DNA of 64,000 bases from DASZZZ01 sp036260375. GTDB taxonomy: Bacteria; Actinomycetota; CADDZG01; WHSQ01. The stretch lies in NCBI GenBank assembly GCA_036260375.1, contig DASZZZ010000018.1, forward strand, positions 1 to 64,000. The letters are read 5' to 3'. The position numbers were made by a program, and so were the translations under genes. The notes under the pieces are model-generated. The model saw only the letters and a program-made list of their open reading frames with translations, was not told where the DNA came from and did not search any database. Below, in pieces: positions 49,600 to 57,843 of this stretch. Each line of letters starts with the position of its first letter. Within the stretch, counting starts at the first letter, position 1.

Positions 49600-50394
49600 C
49601 TAGGTCTCGATGCGGGCGCCCGACAGGGCCCGGCTGCAGTCGCAGTCCCGCTCGTGGGGCAGCCGCGGGACGAGGTGGAACAGCAGCTTGCGGAGCTTGT
49701 CGTTGTTCTCGGTGAACACCCTGATGACCTCCTCGTGGGTCACCGGCGGCATCCCCTCGAGACCGACGTCGTAGTCGGTGATCAGCGACACGTTCACGTA
49801 GCACATCTCGAGCTCGCGCGCGAGGTAGGCCTCCGGGTACTGGGTCATGTTGATGACCTCCCAGCCCGCGTCCTGGTACCACCGCGACTCGGAGCGGGTC
49901 GCGAAGCGCGGGCCCTGGATCGTGACGACGGTGCCGCCGTCGCGCGCGTCGAGCCCGAGCTCGCTCGACGCCTCCAGCGTCGCCGCCCGCATCACCGGGC
50001 AGTACGGATCGGCGAACGAGACGTGCGTCGTGATGGGCCCGTCGTAGAAGGTGTCGGCGCGCCCGGCGGTGCGGTCCACGAGCTGGTCGCAGACGACGAA
50101 CTGCCCGGGCTTGACGTCGGCGCGCAGCGAACCCGCCGCGCACGGGCCGATGACCTGCGTCACGCCGAGCTCGCGGAACGCCCACAGGTTGGCGCGGTAG
50201 GGCACGCGGTGCGGCGGATACTCGTGGCGGGTGCCGTGGCGAGGGATGAACGCGACCTTTCGGCCCTCGATCTCGCCGACCGTCGCGGGAGCCGACGGGC
50301 TGCCGTACGGCGTGTCGACGGGGACCTCGCGCGCGCCCTCGAGCAGCGAGTAGAAGCCGGATCCACCGAAGATGCCGATCTCCGCGTCGGCCAC
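49600..50394 (-). CDS. mtnP: S-methyl-5'-thioadenosine phosphorylase
   Basis: A 264-residue MTAP-type purine nucleoside phosphorylase, which splits methylthioadenosine to adenine and methylthioribose-1-phosphate. Seen: IGIFGGSGFYSLL, VAFIPRHGTRHEYPPHRVPYRANLWA (phosphate site), VIGPCAAGSLRADVKPGQFVVCDQLVDRT, TVVTIQGPRFATRSESRWYQDAGWEVINMTQYPEAYLARELEMCY (purine and ribose site Met), and SLITDYDVGLEG. GTG start with AAAGGAGG. Last gene of the metE-half operon. Confidence 0.93.
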   Translation of the reverse strand: MADAEIGIFGGSGFYSLLEGAREVPVDTPYGSPSAPATVGEIEGRKVAFIPRHGTRHEYPPHRVPYRANLWAFRELGVTQVIGPCAAGSLRADVKPGQFVVCDQLVDRTAGRADTFYDGPITTHVSFADPYCPVMRAATLEASSELGLDARDGGTVVTIQGPRFATRSESRWYQDAGWEVINMTQYPEAYLARELEMCYVNVSLITDYDVGLEGMPPVTHEEVIRVFTENNDKLRKLLFHLVPRLPHERDCDCSRALSGARIET

Positions 50395-50422
50395 CTGAAT
50401 CGCCTCCTTTTCGTCCGGGCGG

Positions 50423-51583
50423 CTACAGCCCGAGTGACTTCTTGGCGAGCTCCACGCCCTCGACCATGTTGCAGAGCTTCGCGTACGCGACGTCCCACGA
50501 ACGCGTCCGCAGTCCGCAGTCGGGCGTGACGTGGATGCGCGCCGGGTCGCCGAAGACCTCGGCCGCGTACAGGATGCGGTCGCGCACGAGCTCGGGCGGC
50601 TCCACGAAGTCGGTGTGGATGTCGAGGACCCCGAGACCGAGCGCCGGCTCGTACGGGAGATCGCGGAACCTCTCGATGACCGCGTAGCCGGGCCGCGACT
50701 CGGCGTCGACGCCGAGGTCGCGCGTGTCGTCGTTCGCGAACCCGACCGCGTACTGACGGCATCCCGTCATCTGGTCGATGGCCGGGAAGAAGAGGTTGTA
50801 GTTCGAGAAGCACAGGTGCGTGGAGAAGATCGCGTCGAGGCCCTCGACGCTGGTGTTGAAGCTCTCGACGAAGATGTCGAGGTCCTCGGGCTCGGTCGAC
50901 CCAGCGGGCTCGTCGATCTGTATCCAGCGCGCGCCGGCCGCGATCAGCGACTCGAGGTTGGGACGGATCAGGTTGCGGGCGATGTCGAGGACGAGATCGC
51001 GCCGGCTCCGCTGTGCGAGGGCGCGGCGCTCCGCCGCCGTCGGCACGCCCGTCCACGGCGTGTCGTGCACCTCGTCGAACGACCACACCGCGAGCGTGTA
51101 CGCGCCCGTGATGGGGATCTTCAGCTGCGAGTTCGCGATCGACTTGAGGAACTCGAACTCCTCGTTGTGGTACGGGGTCCGCAGCGAGATCGGGCCCGTG
51201 ACCGCGTACTTCGTGTAGTACTTGTTGTCGAAGCTGCGGACGCTGCCGCGCGGCTCGAAGCCGTCGGCGTGCGCGACCGCCCACGCATACATCTCGCTGC
51301 GCTGCTGCTCGCCGTCGTAGGTGACGTCGAGGCCCGCCGACTCCAGCAGACGGAGCCCGTAGCGGCTCGACCACCGCTTGATCTCGTCCTTGTCGACGCC
51401 GTCCTCGGACGCGCGCGTCAGCTGCTCGACTAGCTGCTCGTAGTTCGGCACGTTGAGGCGCTCGCCCCAGCGCCGCGCGTCCTCGACGTCGGACTCGGCG
51501 AGCGGACGGCCGGCGTACGCCTTCACGCGCCAGCCCGGCTTGGCGAGGGACCCCACCTCGTGGGTCAGCAACGGCTGCATCAT
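50423..51583 (-). CDS. cobalamin-independent methionine synthase C-terminal (catalytic) domain protein
   Basis: A 386-residue stand-alone MetE catalytic-domain protein. The zinc ligands are seen as HxC in IFSTHLCFSNYN (near residue 230) and the second Cys in VTPDCGLRTRSW (near residue 352); WIQIDEPA carries the conserved Asp-Glu. In this superfamily the domain moves a methyl or alkyl group to a thiol: homocysteine in MetE, coenzyme M in epoxyalkane:CoM transferase and MtaA/MtbA relatives. The acceptor cannot be read from sequence. Start overlaps the preceding gene stop (ATGA). Confidence 0.88.
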   Translation of the reverse strand: MMQPLLTHEVGSLAKPGWRVKAYAGRPLAESDVEDARRWGERLNVPNYEQLVEQLTRASEDGVDKDEIKRWSSRYGLRLLESAGLDVTYDGEQQRSEMYAWAVAHADGFEPRGSVRSFDNKYYTKYAVTGPISLRTPYHNEEFEFLKSIANSQLKIPITGAYTLAVWSFDEVHDTPWTGVPTAAERRALAQRSRRDLVLDIARNLIRPNLESLIAAGARWIQIDEPAGSTEPEDLDIFVESFNTSVEGLDAIFSTHLCFSNYNLFFPAIDQMTGCRQYAVGFANDDTRDLGVDAESRPGYAVIERFRDLPYEPALGLGVLDIHTDFVEPPELVRDRILYAAEVFGDPARIHVTPDCGLRTRSWDVAYAKLCNMVEGVELAKKSLGL

Positions 51584-52524
51584 GGCGCGCTCTCCTTCAG
51601 CTTCCGGCCGATCTCTCCCAGGCGCAGCACCTTACGGCGTGCGACGTCGCGCGGCAGCAGCTCCAGCGCGCTGTTCGACGTCACGTAGAACACCGGCGCG
51701 TCGGTCGCGTCCCGCACGCGGCGCGCGAGGGCGACGGCCGAATCGGCGTCCTCCAGCAGGCTGCTGCGCCCGTCGATGCATCCGGCCGCCAGACCGACGT
51801 CCCAGCCGGAGCCGAGCGCCTCGACGTCGGTCTCGACGAGGTCGACGCCGACCGCGTGCACCGGCATCGCGCGCAGGCGGTCGACGTACGGCCCCGCGTC
51901 GCCGAAGTACGTGTGGAGGACGACCTTGGCGCCGAGGCCGTCGCTGATCGTGGCGAGGACCTTCTCGAACATCGGCCACTCGTCGTCGTCGATGCCGAAG
52001 TACACGAGCCACGGCTCCTCGAGGTGGACGAGCTCGTAGCCGCGGCGCGCGAGCTCCTCCGCGGTCGGACGCAGCACGCTCTGCGCGAGCTCGAGCATGA
52101 GCCCGCGCCGGCTCCCGCGCGTGTCCGTCGCCCGGGAGAACATGTACGGCGACGGCAGCGTCGCGACCCGCGGCCGAGGCGCGCGCCCGTCGTGCGTGAA
52201 GACCCCGGGGACGTCGCACGCCGGCGGCGCCGTCACCTGCGGCGCCCGGAAGAACGCGTTGTTGTCGAACCAGCGGACGAGCCCGCCGGCGACGAGCCCC
52301 GGCGACGCGTCGACGAACGGACGGAACACGTCCTGCCACGCGAGCAGGCCGTCCGAGAAGTAGTCGAACCCCGCCTCCTGTTGCGCCGCGACGAAGTCGT
52401 CGGCGTCGTCCATCGCGACCTGCAGCGCGGTGTCGGGCGTGCACCGGCCGCGTTCCAGATCGCGCGTCGCGGCGACGAGCGCCTCGGAGCGCGGGTAGAT
52501 GCCGTGCTGATAGGTCGCGATCAC
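51580..52524 (-). CDS. MetE N-terminal-domain-like protein
   Basis: A 314-residue protein resembling the N-terminal half of MetE: TYQHGIYPRSEALVAATRDLERG, FDYFSDGLLAWQDVFRPF, ELVHLEEPWLVYFGID, VVLHTYFGDAGPYVDRLRAMPVHAVGVDLVETD, and VFYVTSNSALELLPRDVARRKVLRLGEI. The HxC zinc motif is absent (HTYF instead), as in genuine MetE N-domains, so it should bind folate or play a structural part and not catalyse alone. First gene of a three-gene operon with a strong promoter; GTG start after GAGGGGGGTGG. Confidence 0.82.
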   Translation of the reverse strand: MIATYQHGIYPRSEALVAATRDLERGRCTPDTALQVAMDDADDFVAAQQEAGFDYFSDGLLAWQDVFRPFVDASPGLVAGGLVRWFDNNAFFRAPQVTAPPACDVPGVFTHDGRAPRPRVATLPSPYMFSRATDTRGSRRGLMLELAQSVLRPTAEELARRGYELVHLEEPWLVYFGIDDDEWPMFEKVLATISDGLGAKVVLHTYFGDAGPYVDRLRAMPVHAVGVDLVETDVEALGSGWDVGLAAGCIDGRSSLLEDADSAVALARRVRDATDAPVFYVTSNSALELLPRDVARRKVLRLGEIGRKLKESAP

Positions 52525-52571
52525 GCGCCACCCCCCTCGGTTTCGCCGTCCCGACGCATCGCAACACCGTC

Positions 52572-52600
52572 GCTATAGCAGACGCGCCCCTGTCGTACAA
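52572..52600 (-). promoter_or_regulatory. sigma-70-type promoter of the metE-half/mtnP operon
   Basis: On the minus strand TTGTAC (52600-52595) and TATAGC (52577-52572) are separated by 17 bases. Transcription should start near 52565, about 41 bases before the GTG start. Lies in the divergent region with ahcY; no riboswitch fold was recognised there. Confidence 0.75.
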
Positions 52601-52755
52601 CCCCGGGCCCGGCCCCCGACGCCGTCGCGGCGGCCCGGTTCACTCGACATGTCACCGCGGTGTCTCGCCGCGTCGCACACGTGCCAGCGTTTGTCATCGA
52701 CGTGTTCCCAACCCAGCGGTAATCCTAGCGAACAAGTCCAAGAGGGGGGAGATCG

Positions 52756-54054
52756 ATGGGAGCGCACGAGACCGTTACTCATCGCGCTCGCGGCGACGTC
52801 GCGGACCCGTCGCTCGCCGATCGCGGCCGCCAGCGTATCGACTGGGCCGACGGCAACATGCCCGTGCTGGCGTCGATCCGTGAGCGTTTCGAACGTGAGC
52901 GTCCGCTCGACGGCGTGACGATCGGCGCGTGCCTGCACGTCACCACCGAGACCGCCAATCTCCTGCGCACGCTCAAGGCGGGCGGCGCGACCGTGTACGT
53001 GTGCGCGTCGAACCCGCTGTCGACGCAGGACGACGTCGCCGCCGCGCTCGTACGCGACGAGGACGTCGCTTGCTTTGCGATACGCGGCGAGGACCGCGAC
53101 ACGTACTACCGGCACATCGAGGCCGTGCTCGACGCCGGCCCCCACCTGACGATGGACGACGGCTGCGACCTCGTGAGCCATCTCCACCAGCACCGCGAGA
53201 ACCAGCTCTCGAGCGTCGTCGCGGGGACCGAGGAGACGACCACCGGCGTCATCAGGCTCAAGGCGATGGAGGCGAGCGGCGCGCTCCGCTACCCGATCAT
53301 CGCGGTGAACGACGCCGACACGAAGCACATGTTCGACAACCGGTACGGCACCGGCCAGTCGAGCCTCGACGGCATCCTTCGCGCCACCAACGTCCTGCTC
53401 GCCGGCAGACGCCTGGTCGTGGCGGGCTACGGCTACTGCGGCAAGGGGGTCGCGACCCGCGCTCGCGGCATGGGGGCCGAGGTCATCGTGTGCGAGGTCG
53501 ACCCGCTGCGCGCGCTCGAGGCGGTCATGGACGGCTTCCGGGTCGAGCCCATGGCGTCGGCCGCGCAGCAGGGCGACATCTTCATCACCGTCACCGGGGA
53601 CCGTGACGTCCTGCGCGCCGAGCACTTCGAGCGCATGAAGGACGGCGCGATCCTCGCCAACTCCGGCCACTTCGACATCGAGATCGACATCAAGGCGCTC
53701 GACGAGATGTCAGGCGGCCGCAAGCGCGAGGCGCGTCCGCTCGTCGACGAGTACACCCTCGACGCGTCCGGTGGCACCAAGCGGATCTTCGTCGTGGCCG
53801 AAGGCCGCCTCGTCAACCTCGGTGCGGCGGAAGGCCATCCCGCCGCGGTCATGGACATGAGCTTCGCGAACCAGGCGCTCGCGGCCGAGTGGGCGATCGC
53901 GAACGCGTCGGGGCTCGAGCCCCGGGTCTACCCCGTCCAGGAGGAGATCGACCACGAGATCGCGCGTCTCAAGCTCGCGACGCTCGGCATCGAGATCGAC
54001 ACGCTGACGCCGGCGCAGGAGGAGTACCTGCGCTCGTGGACCGTCGGCACCTGA
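52756..54054 (+). CDS. ahcY: S-adenosylhomocysteine hydrolase
   Basis: A 432-residue SAH hydrolase that splits S-adenosylhomocysteine to adenosine and homocysteine. Seen: DWADGNMPVLASIRERF, LHVTTETANLLRTLKAGGATV, CASNPLSTQDDVAAALV, HLTMDDGCDLVSHLH, EETTTGVIRLKAME, PIIAVNDADTKHMFDNRYGTGQS, the NAD motif VVAGYGYCGKGVATRARGMGA, ILANSGHFDIEID and HPAAVMDMSFANQALA. It lacks the roughly 40-residue insert of the bacterial long form. ATG with GGGGGGAG. First gene of the plus-strand cluster. Confidence 0.95.
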   Translation: MGAHETVTHRARGDVADPSLADRGRQRIDWADGNMPVLASIRERFERERPLDGVTIGACLHVTTETANLLRTLKAGGATVYVCASNPLSTQDDVAAALVRDEDVACFAIRGEDRDTYYRHIEAVLDAGPHLTMDDGCDLVSHLHQHRENQLSSVVAGTEETTTGVIRLKAMEASGALRYPIIAVNDADTKHMFDNRYGTGQSSLDGILRATNVLLAGRRLVVAGYGYCGKGVATRARGMGAEVIVCEVDPLRALEAVMDGFRVEPMASAAQQGDIFITVTGDRDVLRAEHFERMKDGAILANSGHFDIEIDIKALDEMSGGRKREARPLVDEYTLDASGGTKRIFVVAEGRLVNLGAAEGHPAAVMDMSFANQALAAEWAIANASGLEPRVYPVQEEIDHEIARLKLATLGIEIDTLTPAQEEYLRSWTVGT

Positions 54055-54111
54055 ACGACCGCACTCGCAGTTCGCTTCGGCGACGTGCCAGATCGGGGGA
54101 GAGGAGCAGCC

Positions 54112-55128
54112 GTGTTGCGAGAGAAGTTCGGCCAGCAGCCCAAGTTGGTGTCCGGCTACCGGGAGTACCGCAGGACGTCGTACATCCTCCTGCACCGCGC
54201 CGCGCGCGAGGAGGGATTGCTCGAGTACCTCGAGACGCCGCGCACGCCCGAGGAGATCGCCGACCGCTTCGGCTACGACCGCGAGCGGATCGAGACGCTC
54301 GAGGCGATCCTCGGCGCGCTCGAGACCGTGCAGGCAGTGCGGCGCGAGACCGCGGGCGACGGCACCGAGCGCTTCGTCGTGACGGGCGGGGAGTCCGACG
54401 ACGTGTCGCGCCCGATCGACGTCGAGCTCCTCAAGGAGGCGGTCGGCGCCGAGAAGGCCGAGGCCATCGTCTACGCCAAGAACCTGCCCGACGCGTTCAC
54501 CTACCTGCGCGGCGAGAAGGCGGAGAACACGTTCGGCGGCGGCGACCGCCTGTCGCAGTGGACCAGCCTGCTGGAGTTCCCGTACTGGGACTTCGGCCGG
54601 AAGGTCGCGGCGTCGATCGTCGCGTCGCCCGGCGCGACCGTCATCGACTTCGCGAGCGGTCTCGGCCACGGCGTGCGCGCGCTCGCGGAGGTCGTCGGTC
54701 CCGACGGCCGCGCCATGGGCGTCGAGATGAACGAGGAGTTCGTCCGTCTCTCGAGCGAGAACCTCCCGGCGAACGCACAGATCCGCCAGGGCGACCTCAA
54801 CGACGGCATCGACTTCCTCGAGGACGAGTCGTTCGACGGCGCCATGATGATCGGCGCGTTCCACTTCATCCGCGACAAGGCGTGGTTCGTGGGCGAGCTT
54901 CGCCGCATCGTGCGTCCGGGCTCGAAGGTCGTGCTCGGCAACGTCGTCCGCCGCACCAACGCGTTCGACCAGGCGGCGCATGACATCACCGGCTCGATGC
55001 TGCGGCCGCGCGTCCTCAAGGAGACGCCCGAGGAGATCCGCACCGCGATCGAGAAGGGCGGCCTCACGATCGTCGAGGAGTTCGACGATCTCGGCTGTGT
55101 CGGCTGGTACGAGCTGCAGAAGTCGTGA
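54112..55128 (+). CDS. SAM-dependent methyltransferase of the O-methyltransferase-2 type
   Basis: A 338-residue methyltransferase. An N-terminal winged-helix dimerisation domain (residues 1-95: EEGLLEYLETPRTPEEIADRFGYDRERIETLEAILGAL) is followed by a Rossmann domain: VIDFASGLGHGVRALAEVVGPDGRAMGVEMNEEFV (SAM motif I), QGDLNDGIDFLEDESFDGAMMIGAFHF, and IVRPGSKVVLGNVV. It resembles plant-type and carotenoid O-methyltransferases and the S-methyltransferase DsyB in layout only. The acceptor is unknown; being next to ahcY, it is the likely main source of the homocysteine analogue. GTG set by AGGAG. Confidence 0.85.
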   Translation: MLREKFGQQPKLVSGYREYRRTSYILLHRAAREEGLLEYLETPRTPEEIADRFGYDRERIETLEAILGALETVQAVRRETAGDGTERFVVTGGESDDVSRPIDVELLKEAVGAEKAEAIVYAKNLPDAFTYLRGEKAENTFGGGDRLSQWTSLLEFPYWDFGRKVAASIVASPGATVIDFASGLGHGVRALAEVVGPDGRAMGVEMNEEFVRLSSENLPANAQIRQGDLNDGIDFLEDESFDGAMMIGAFHFIRDKAWFVGELRRIVRPGSKVVLGNVVRRTNAFDQAAHDITGSMLRPRVLKETPEEIRTAIEKGGLTIVEEFDDLGCVGWYELQKS

Positions 55129-55132
55129 CGCC

Positions 55133-56425
55133 ATGAGCGCGACGACGCTGGCGCAGCGCATCCTCGAGCGCAAGGTCGGTCACGCCGTCGCGCCGGGTGA
55201 CGTCGTCGACGTCGACGTCGACGTCGCGCTGACCCACGACGTGCTCGGCCCCCTTACGTTCGCGCGCTTCGAGGAGCTCGGCGTCCCGTTGTGGGACCCC
55301 GACAAGGTCTACATCACCATCGACCACTTCGTACCGGCGGCGACGAGGGAACAGGCGGAGAACAACGCCGCCATCACCGAGGCGGTCCGCCGCCACGGCG
55401 TGCGCGCCACAGCGTTCTACGACGGACCGAGCCACCAGACCCTCGCGGAGTCCGGGATGGTGCGGCCGGGACACGTCGTCGTCGGCACCGACTCGCACAC
55501 GTGCACCGCCGGCGCGCTCGGCGCGTTCGCGACCGGCATCGGCTCGACCGAGATGGTCGGCGTGTTCGTGCGCGGGCACCTGTGGTTCCGCGTCCCCGAG
55601 GGGATCGCGGTGCTGTTCCACGGCGCCCTCGCGCCCGGCACGAGCGCGAAGGACGCGGTCCTCGAGCTGCTGGCGCGCATCGGCGTCGACGGCGCGACGT
55701 ACTGCTCGCTCGAGTTCGGCGGTCCGGGGCTCGAGCGTCTTCCGATGGACGAGCGTCTCGTGCTCGCGAACATGTCGGTCGAGCTCGGCGCGAAAACCGG
55801 CATCGTCGAGGTCGACGGCGCGACGCTCGACTACCTCGGGCTCGCGCCCGACGACGATCCGGCGCTGCGCATGGACGCCGACGCGCCGTACGCGCGCCGC
55901 ATCGACATCGACCTGTCGGAGCTCGTCCCGCTCGTCGCCGCACCGCACAGCCCCGAGAACGTGCGACCGGTCACCGAGCTCGCCGGGCGCGTGCCCGTGC
56001 ACCAGGCGTTCATCGGATCGTGCACGGGAGGGCGGCTGACCGACTACCGCGCCGCTGCGGCGATCCTCGACGGGCGCAAGGTCGCCCCCGGCGTGCGCCT
56101 GATCGTGACGCCTGCGTCGAAGAAGATCTACCGCGCGCTGCTGCACGAGGGCATCGTCGACGTCTTCGCCGACGCCGGCGCGATCGTGGAGCCCGCGAGC
56201 TGCGGGCCGTGCGCGGGACTCCAGGCGGGCATCCTCGCCGACGGCGAGAACGCCATCGCCGCGAGCAACCGCAACTTCCGCGGCCGCATGGGCAACCCGA
56301 ACGCGAACGTCTACCTCGCGTCGCCGGCGACGGTCGCCGCGAGCGCGGTCGCCGGCGCCGTCGCCGACCCGCGCGAGCTGCTCACCGAGGCGCGCGCGCC
56401 GGCCGTCACGGGGAGCGCGCCGTGA
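55133..56425 (+). CDS. LeuC-type aconitase-family large subunit
   Basis: A 430-residue isopropylmalate/homoaconitase-type large subunit of the short (archaeal-like) form. Seen: THDVLGPLTFARFEELGVPLWDPDKVYITIDHFVPAATREQAENN, VVGTDSHTCTAGALGAFATGIGSTEM, FIGSCTGGRLTDYRAAAAIL (first [4Fe-4S] Cys) and PASCGPCAGLQAGILADGENAIAASNRNFRGRMGNPNANVYLASPATVAA (CxxC cluster ligands). The usual G-I-C-H loop reads GPSHQ, so substrate recognition may differ. It isomerises a 2-alkylmalate by removing and adding water. Overlaps leuD by four bases. Confidence 0.87.
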   Translation: MSATTLAQRILERKVGHAVAPGDVVDVDVDVALTHDVLGPLTFARFEELGVPLWDPDKVYITIDHFVPAATREQAENNAAITEAVRRHGVRATAFYDGPSHQTLAESGMVRPGHVVVGTDSHTCTAGALGAFATGIGSTEMVGVFVRGHLWFRVPEGIAVLFHGALAPGTSAKDAVLELLARIGVDGATYCSLEFGGPGLERLPMDERLVLANMSVELGAKTGIVEVDGATLDYLGLAPDDDPALRMDADAPYARRIDIDLSELVPLVAAPHSPENVRPVTELAGRVPVHQAFIGSCTGGRLTDYRAAAAILDGRKVAPGVRLIVTPASKKIYRALLHEGIVDVFADAGAIVEPASCGPCAGLQAGILADGENAIAASNRNFRGRMGNPNANVYLASPATVAASAVAGAVADPRELLTEARAPAVTGSAP

Positions 56426-56934
56426 AAGTGCACGTGCCCGGCCGCTTCTGGGCGCTCGGCGACGACGTCGACACCGACGTCCTGTTCCCGGGAAAGTTCA
56501 TGACCCTCAAGTCGGCGAGCCGCGACGCGACGCTCAAGGGGCTCGAGGCGATCGCTCCCGAGGTCGCCGCGAACCTCGGGGCGGGCGACGCGCTCGTCGC
56601 CGGCCGCAACTTCGGGTGCGGGTCGAGCCGCGAGTACGCGGCCGCGGCGCTCAAGGACCTCGGCGTCGCGATCGTCGTGGCGCGCTCGTTCGCCCGCATC
56701 TTCTATCGAAACGCGATCAACGTCGGCCTGCCGGTGATGGAGCTCGACGACTTCCCGTTGCCGCACGAGGGCCCGTTCGAGATCGCCCTCGACGCGGGCG
56801 AGATCGTCCACGTGCCGTCGGGCGCGCGTGTGCAGGGCCGCGCGGTGCCCGAGGTCGCGCTCGACATCCTTCGCCGCGGGGGCCTGATGGAGGTCATCAA
56901 GCAGGAGATCGCGTCGAGGGGGGTGACCGTGTGA
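56422..56934 (+). CDS. LeuD-type aconitase-family small subunit
   Basis: A 170-residue small subunit: WALGDDVDTDVLFPGKFMTL at the N-terminus, VAGRNFGCGSSREYAAAALKDLGVAIVVARSFARIFYRNAINVGLPVMEL (the family motif GxNFGCGSSREHA with His to Tyr) and a C-terminal swivel end. It carries the loop that selects the alkyl group. GTG start overlaps leuC; its stop overlaps the ComA-like start (TGATG). Confidence 0.88.
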   Translation: MKVHVPGRFWALGDDVDTDVLFPGKFMTLKSASRDATLKGLEAIAPEVAANLGAGDALVAGRNFGCGSSREYAAAALKDLGVAIVVARSFARIFYRNAINVGLPVMELDDFPLPHEGPFEIALDAGEIVHVPSGARVQGRAVPEVALDILRRGGLMEVIKQEIASRGVTV

Positions 56935-57797
56935 TGTCGGCCCGAGCCGTCGTTTCGGGGGAGCGTCTTGCGTTCCACGACCTGTTCCGCTTCGAGCCGC
57001 CGCCGCCCAAGCCGCGCAGCGAGGGGCTCAACATGTGCCTCGACGACGGGATGGGCATCGCGGCGACGCGCGACCTCTTCGAGGTCGTCGGCGAGTACGT
57101 CGACAGCATCAGGCTCGGGCGCGGCACCGCGGCGCTGTTCCCGCGCTCGTGGGTCCTCGAGAAGGCCGCGCTGTGCCGCGAGTTCGACGTCGACATGATG
57201 ACCGGCGGGCCGCTGTACGAGGTCGCGGTCGCCCGCGACGCGGTGCGCGAGTTCCTCGAGGAGTCGCGCGACCTCGGCTTCACGAGCATCGAGTTCTCCG
57301 AGAACATCATCTCGATCCCCGTCGAGGAGACGCTGTCGCACGTCAAGGTCGCGACCGACCTCGGCCTCGACGTGTACTTCGAGTACGGGCGCAAGTACCC
57401 CGGCACGTCGCCCCTCGACGTCGACGAGGCCGAGGACCGCATCGGCACGCTTCTGGAGGCCGGCGTCACGCGCATCACCGTCGAGCGCGCCGAGGTCGAC
57501 CTCGTCGTGCACGACCACCCGCACGTGCTCGTCGAGCTCGCGGAGCGCGTCGGGCTCGGCAACCTGATCTTCGAGGCGGGGCCGCGCAAGATCGAGTACT
57601 GCGAGCTCCTCATGTCGTTGCTGGGGCCGGCGAAGGTCAACCTCGGCAACATCGCCCTCCAGCCGCCCAACGCGCTCGACGGGATCCTGATCCTCGTCAA
57701 CGCGCGCCGCGGCCTCGACCGCTCGGTGGACTACCAGTTCGTGCGGGACGTGTGGGGGGGTCCGGTCAACGATGGCGATCCGGCGGCACACGGCTGA
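56934..57797 (+). CDS. phosphosulfolactate synthase (ComA) family protein
   Basis: A 287-residue ComA-family TIM barrel. ComA adds sulfite to phosphoenolpyruvate to form (2R)-phospho-3-sulfolactate, the first step of one coenzyme M route. Seen: RSEGLNMCLDDGMGIAATRDLFEVVGEYVDSIRLGRGTAALFPRSWV, REFDVDMMTGGPLYEVAVARDAVREFLEESRDLGFTSIEFSENIISIPVEETLSHVKVATDLGLDVYFEYGRKYPG, and KIEYCELLMSLLGPAKVNLGNIALQPPN. Some family positions vary, for example DDG where DKG is usual. No ComB, ComC or ComDE gene is present. Its start is coupled to leuD and cysH follows. Confidence 0.82.
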   Translation: MSARAVVSGERLAFHDLFRFEPPPPKPRSEGLNMCLDDGMGIAATRDLFEVVGEYVDSIRLGRGTAALFPRSWVLEKAALCREFDVDMMTGGPLYEVAVARDAVREFLEESRDLGFTSIEFSENIISIPVEETLSHVKVATDLGLDVYFEYGRKYPGTSPLDVDEAEDRIGTLLEAGVTRITVERAEVDLVVHDHPHVLVELAERVGLGNLIFEAGPRKIEYCELLMSLLGPAKVNLGNIALQPPNALDGILILVNARRGLDRSVDYQFVRDVWGGPVNDGDPAAHG

Positions 57798-57843
57798 GCG
57801 CGGCCGGCGTGCGCCGCGCGCCGGCAACGGGAGGGGGGACGGC

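Noticed and set aside
52525..52755. A SAM or SAH riboswitch upstream of ahcY or the metE halves
   Set aside because: No conserved core or pairing pattern of known SAM/SAH riboswitches could be recognised; only a promoter on the minus strand is clear.
54112..55128. Naming the methyltransferase DsyB (DMSP synthesis)
   Set aside because: Only overall layout and length agree; no diagnostic motif could be checked by eye.
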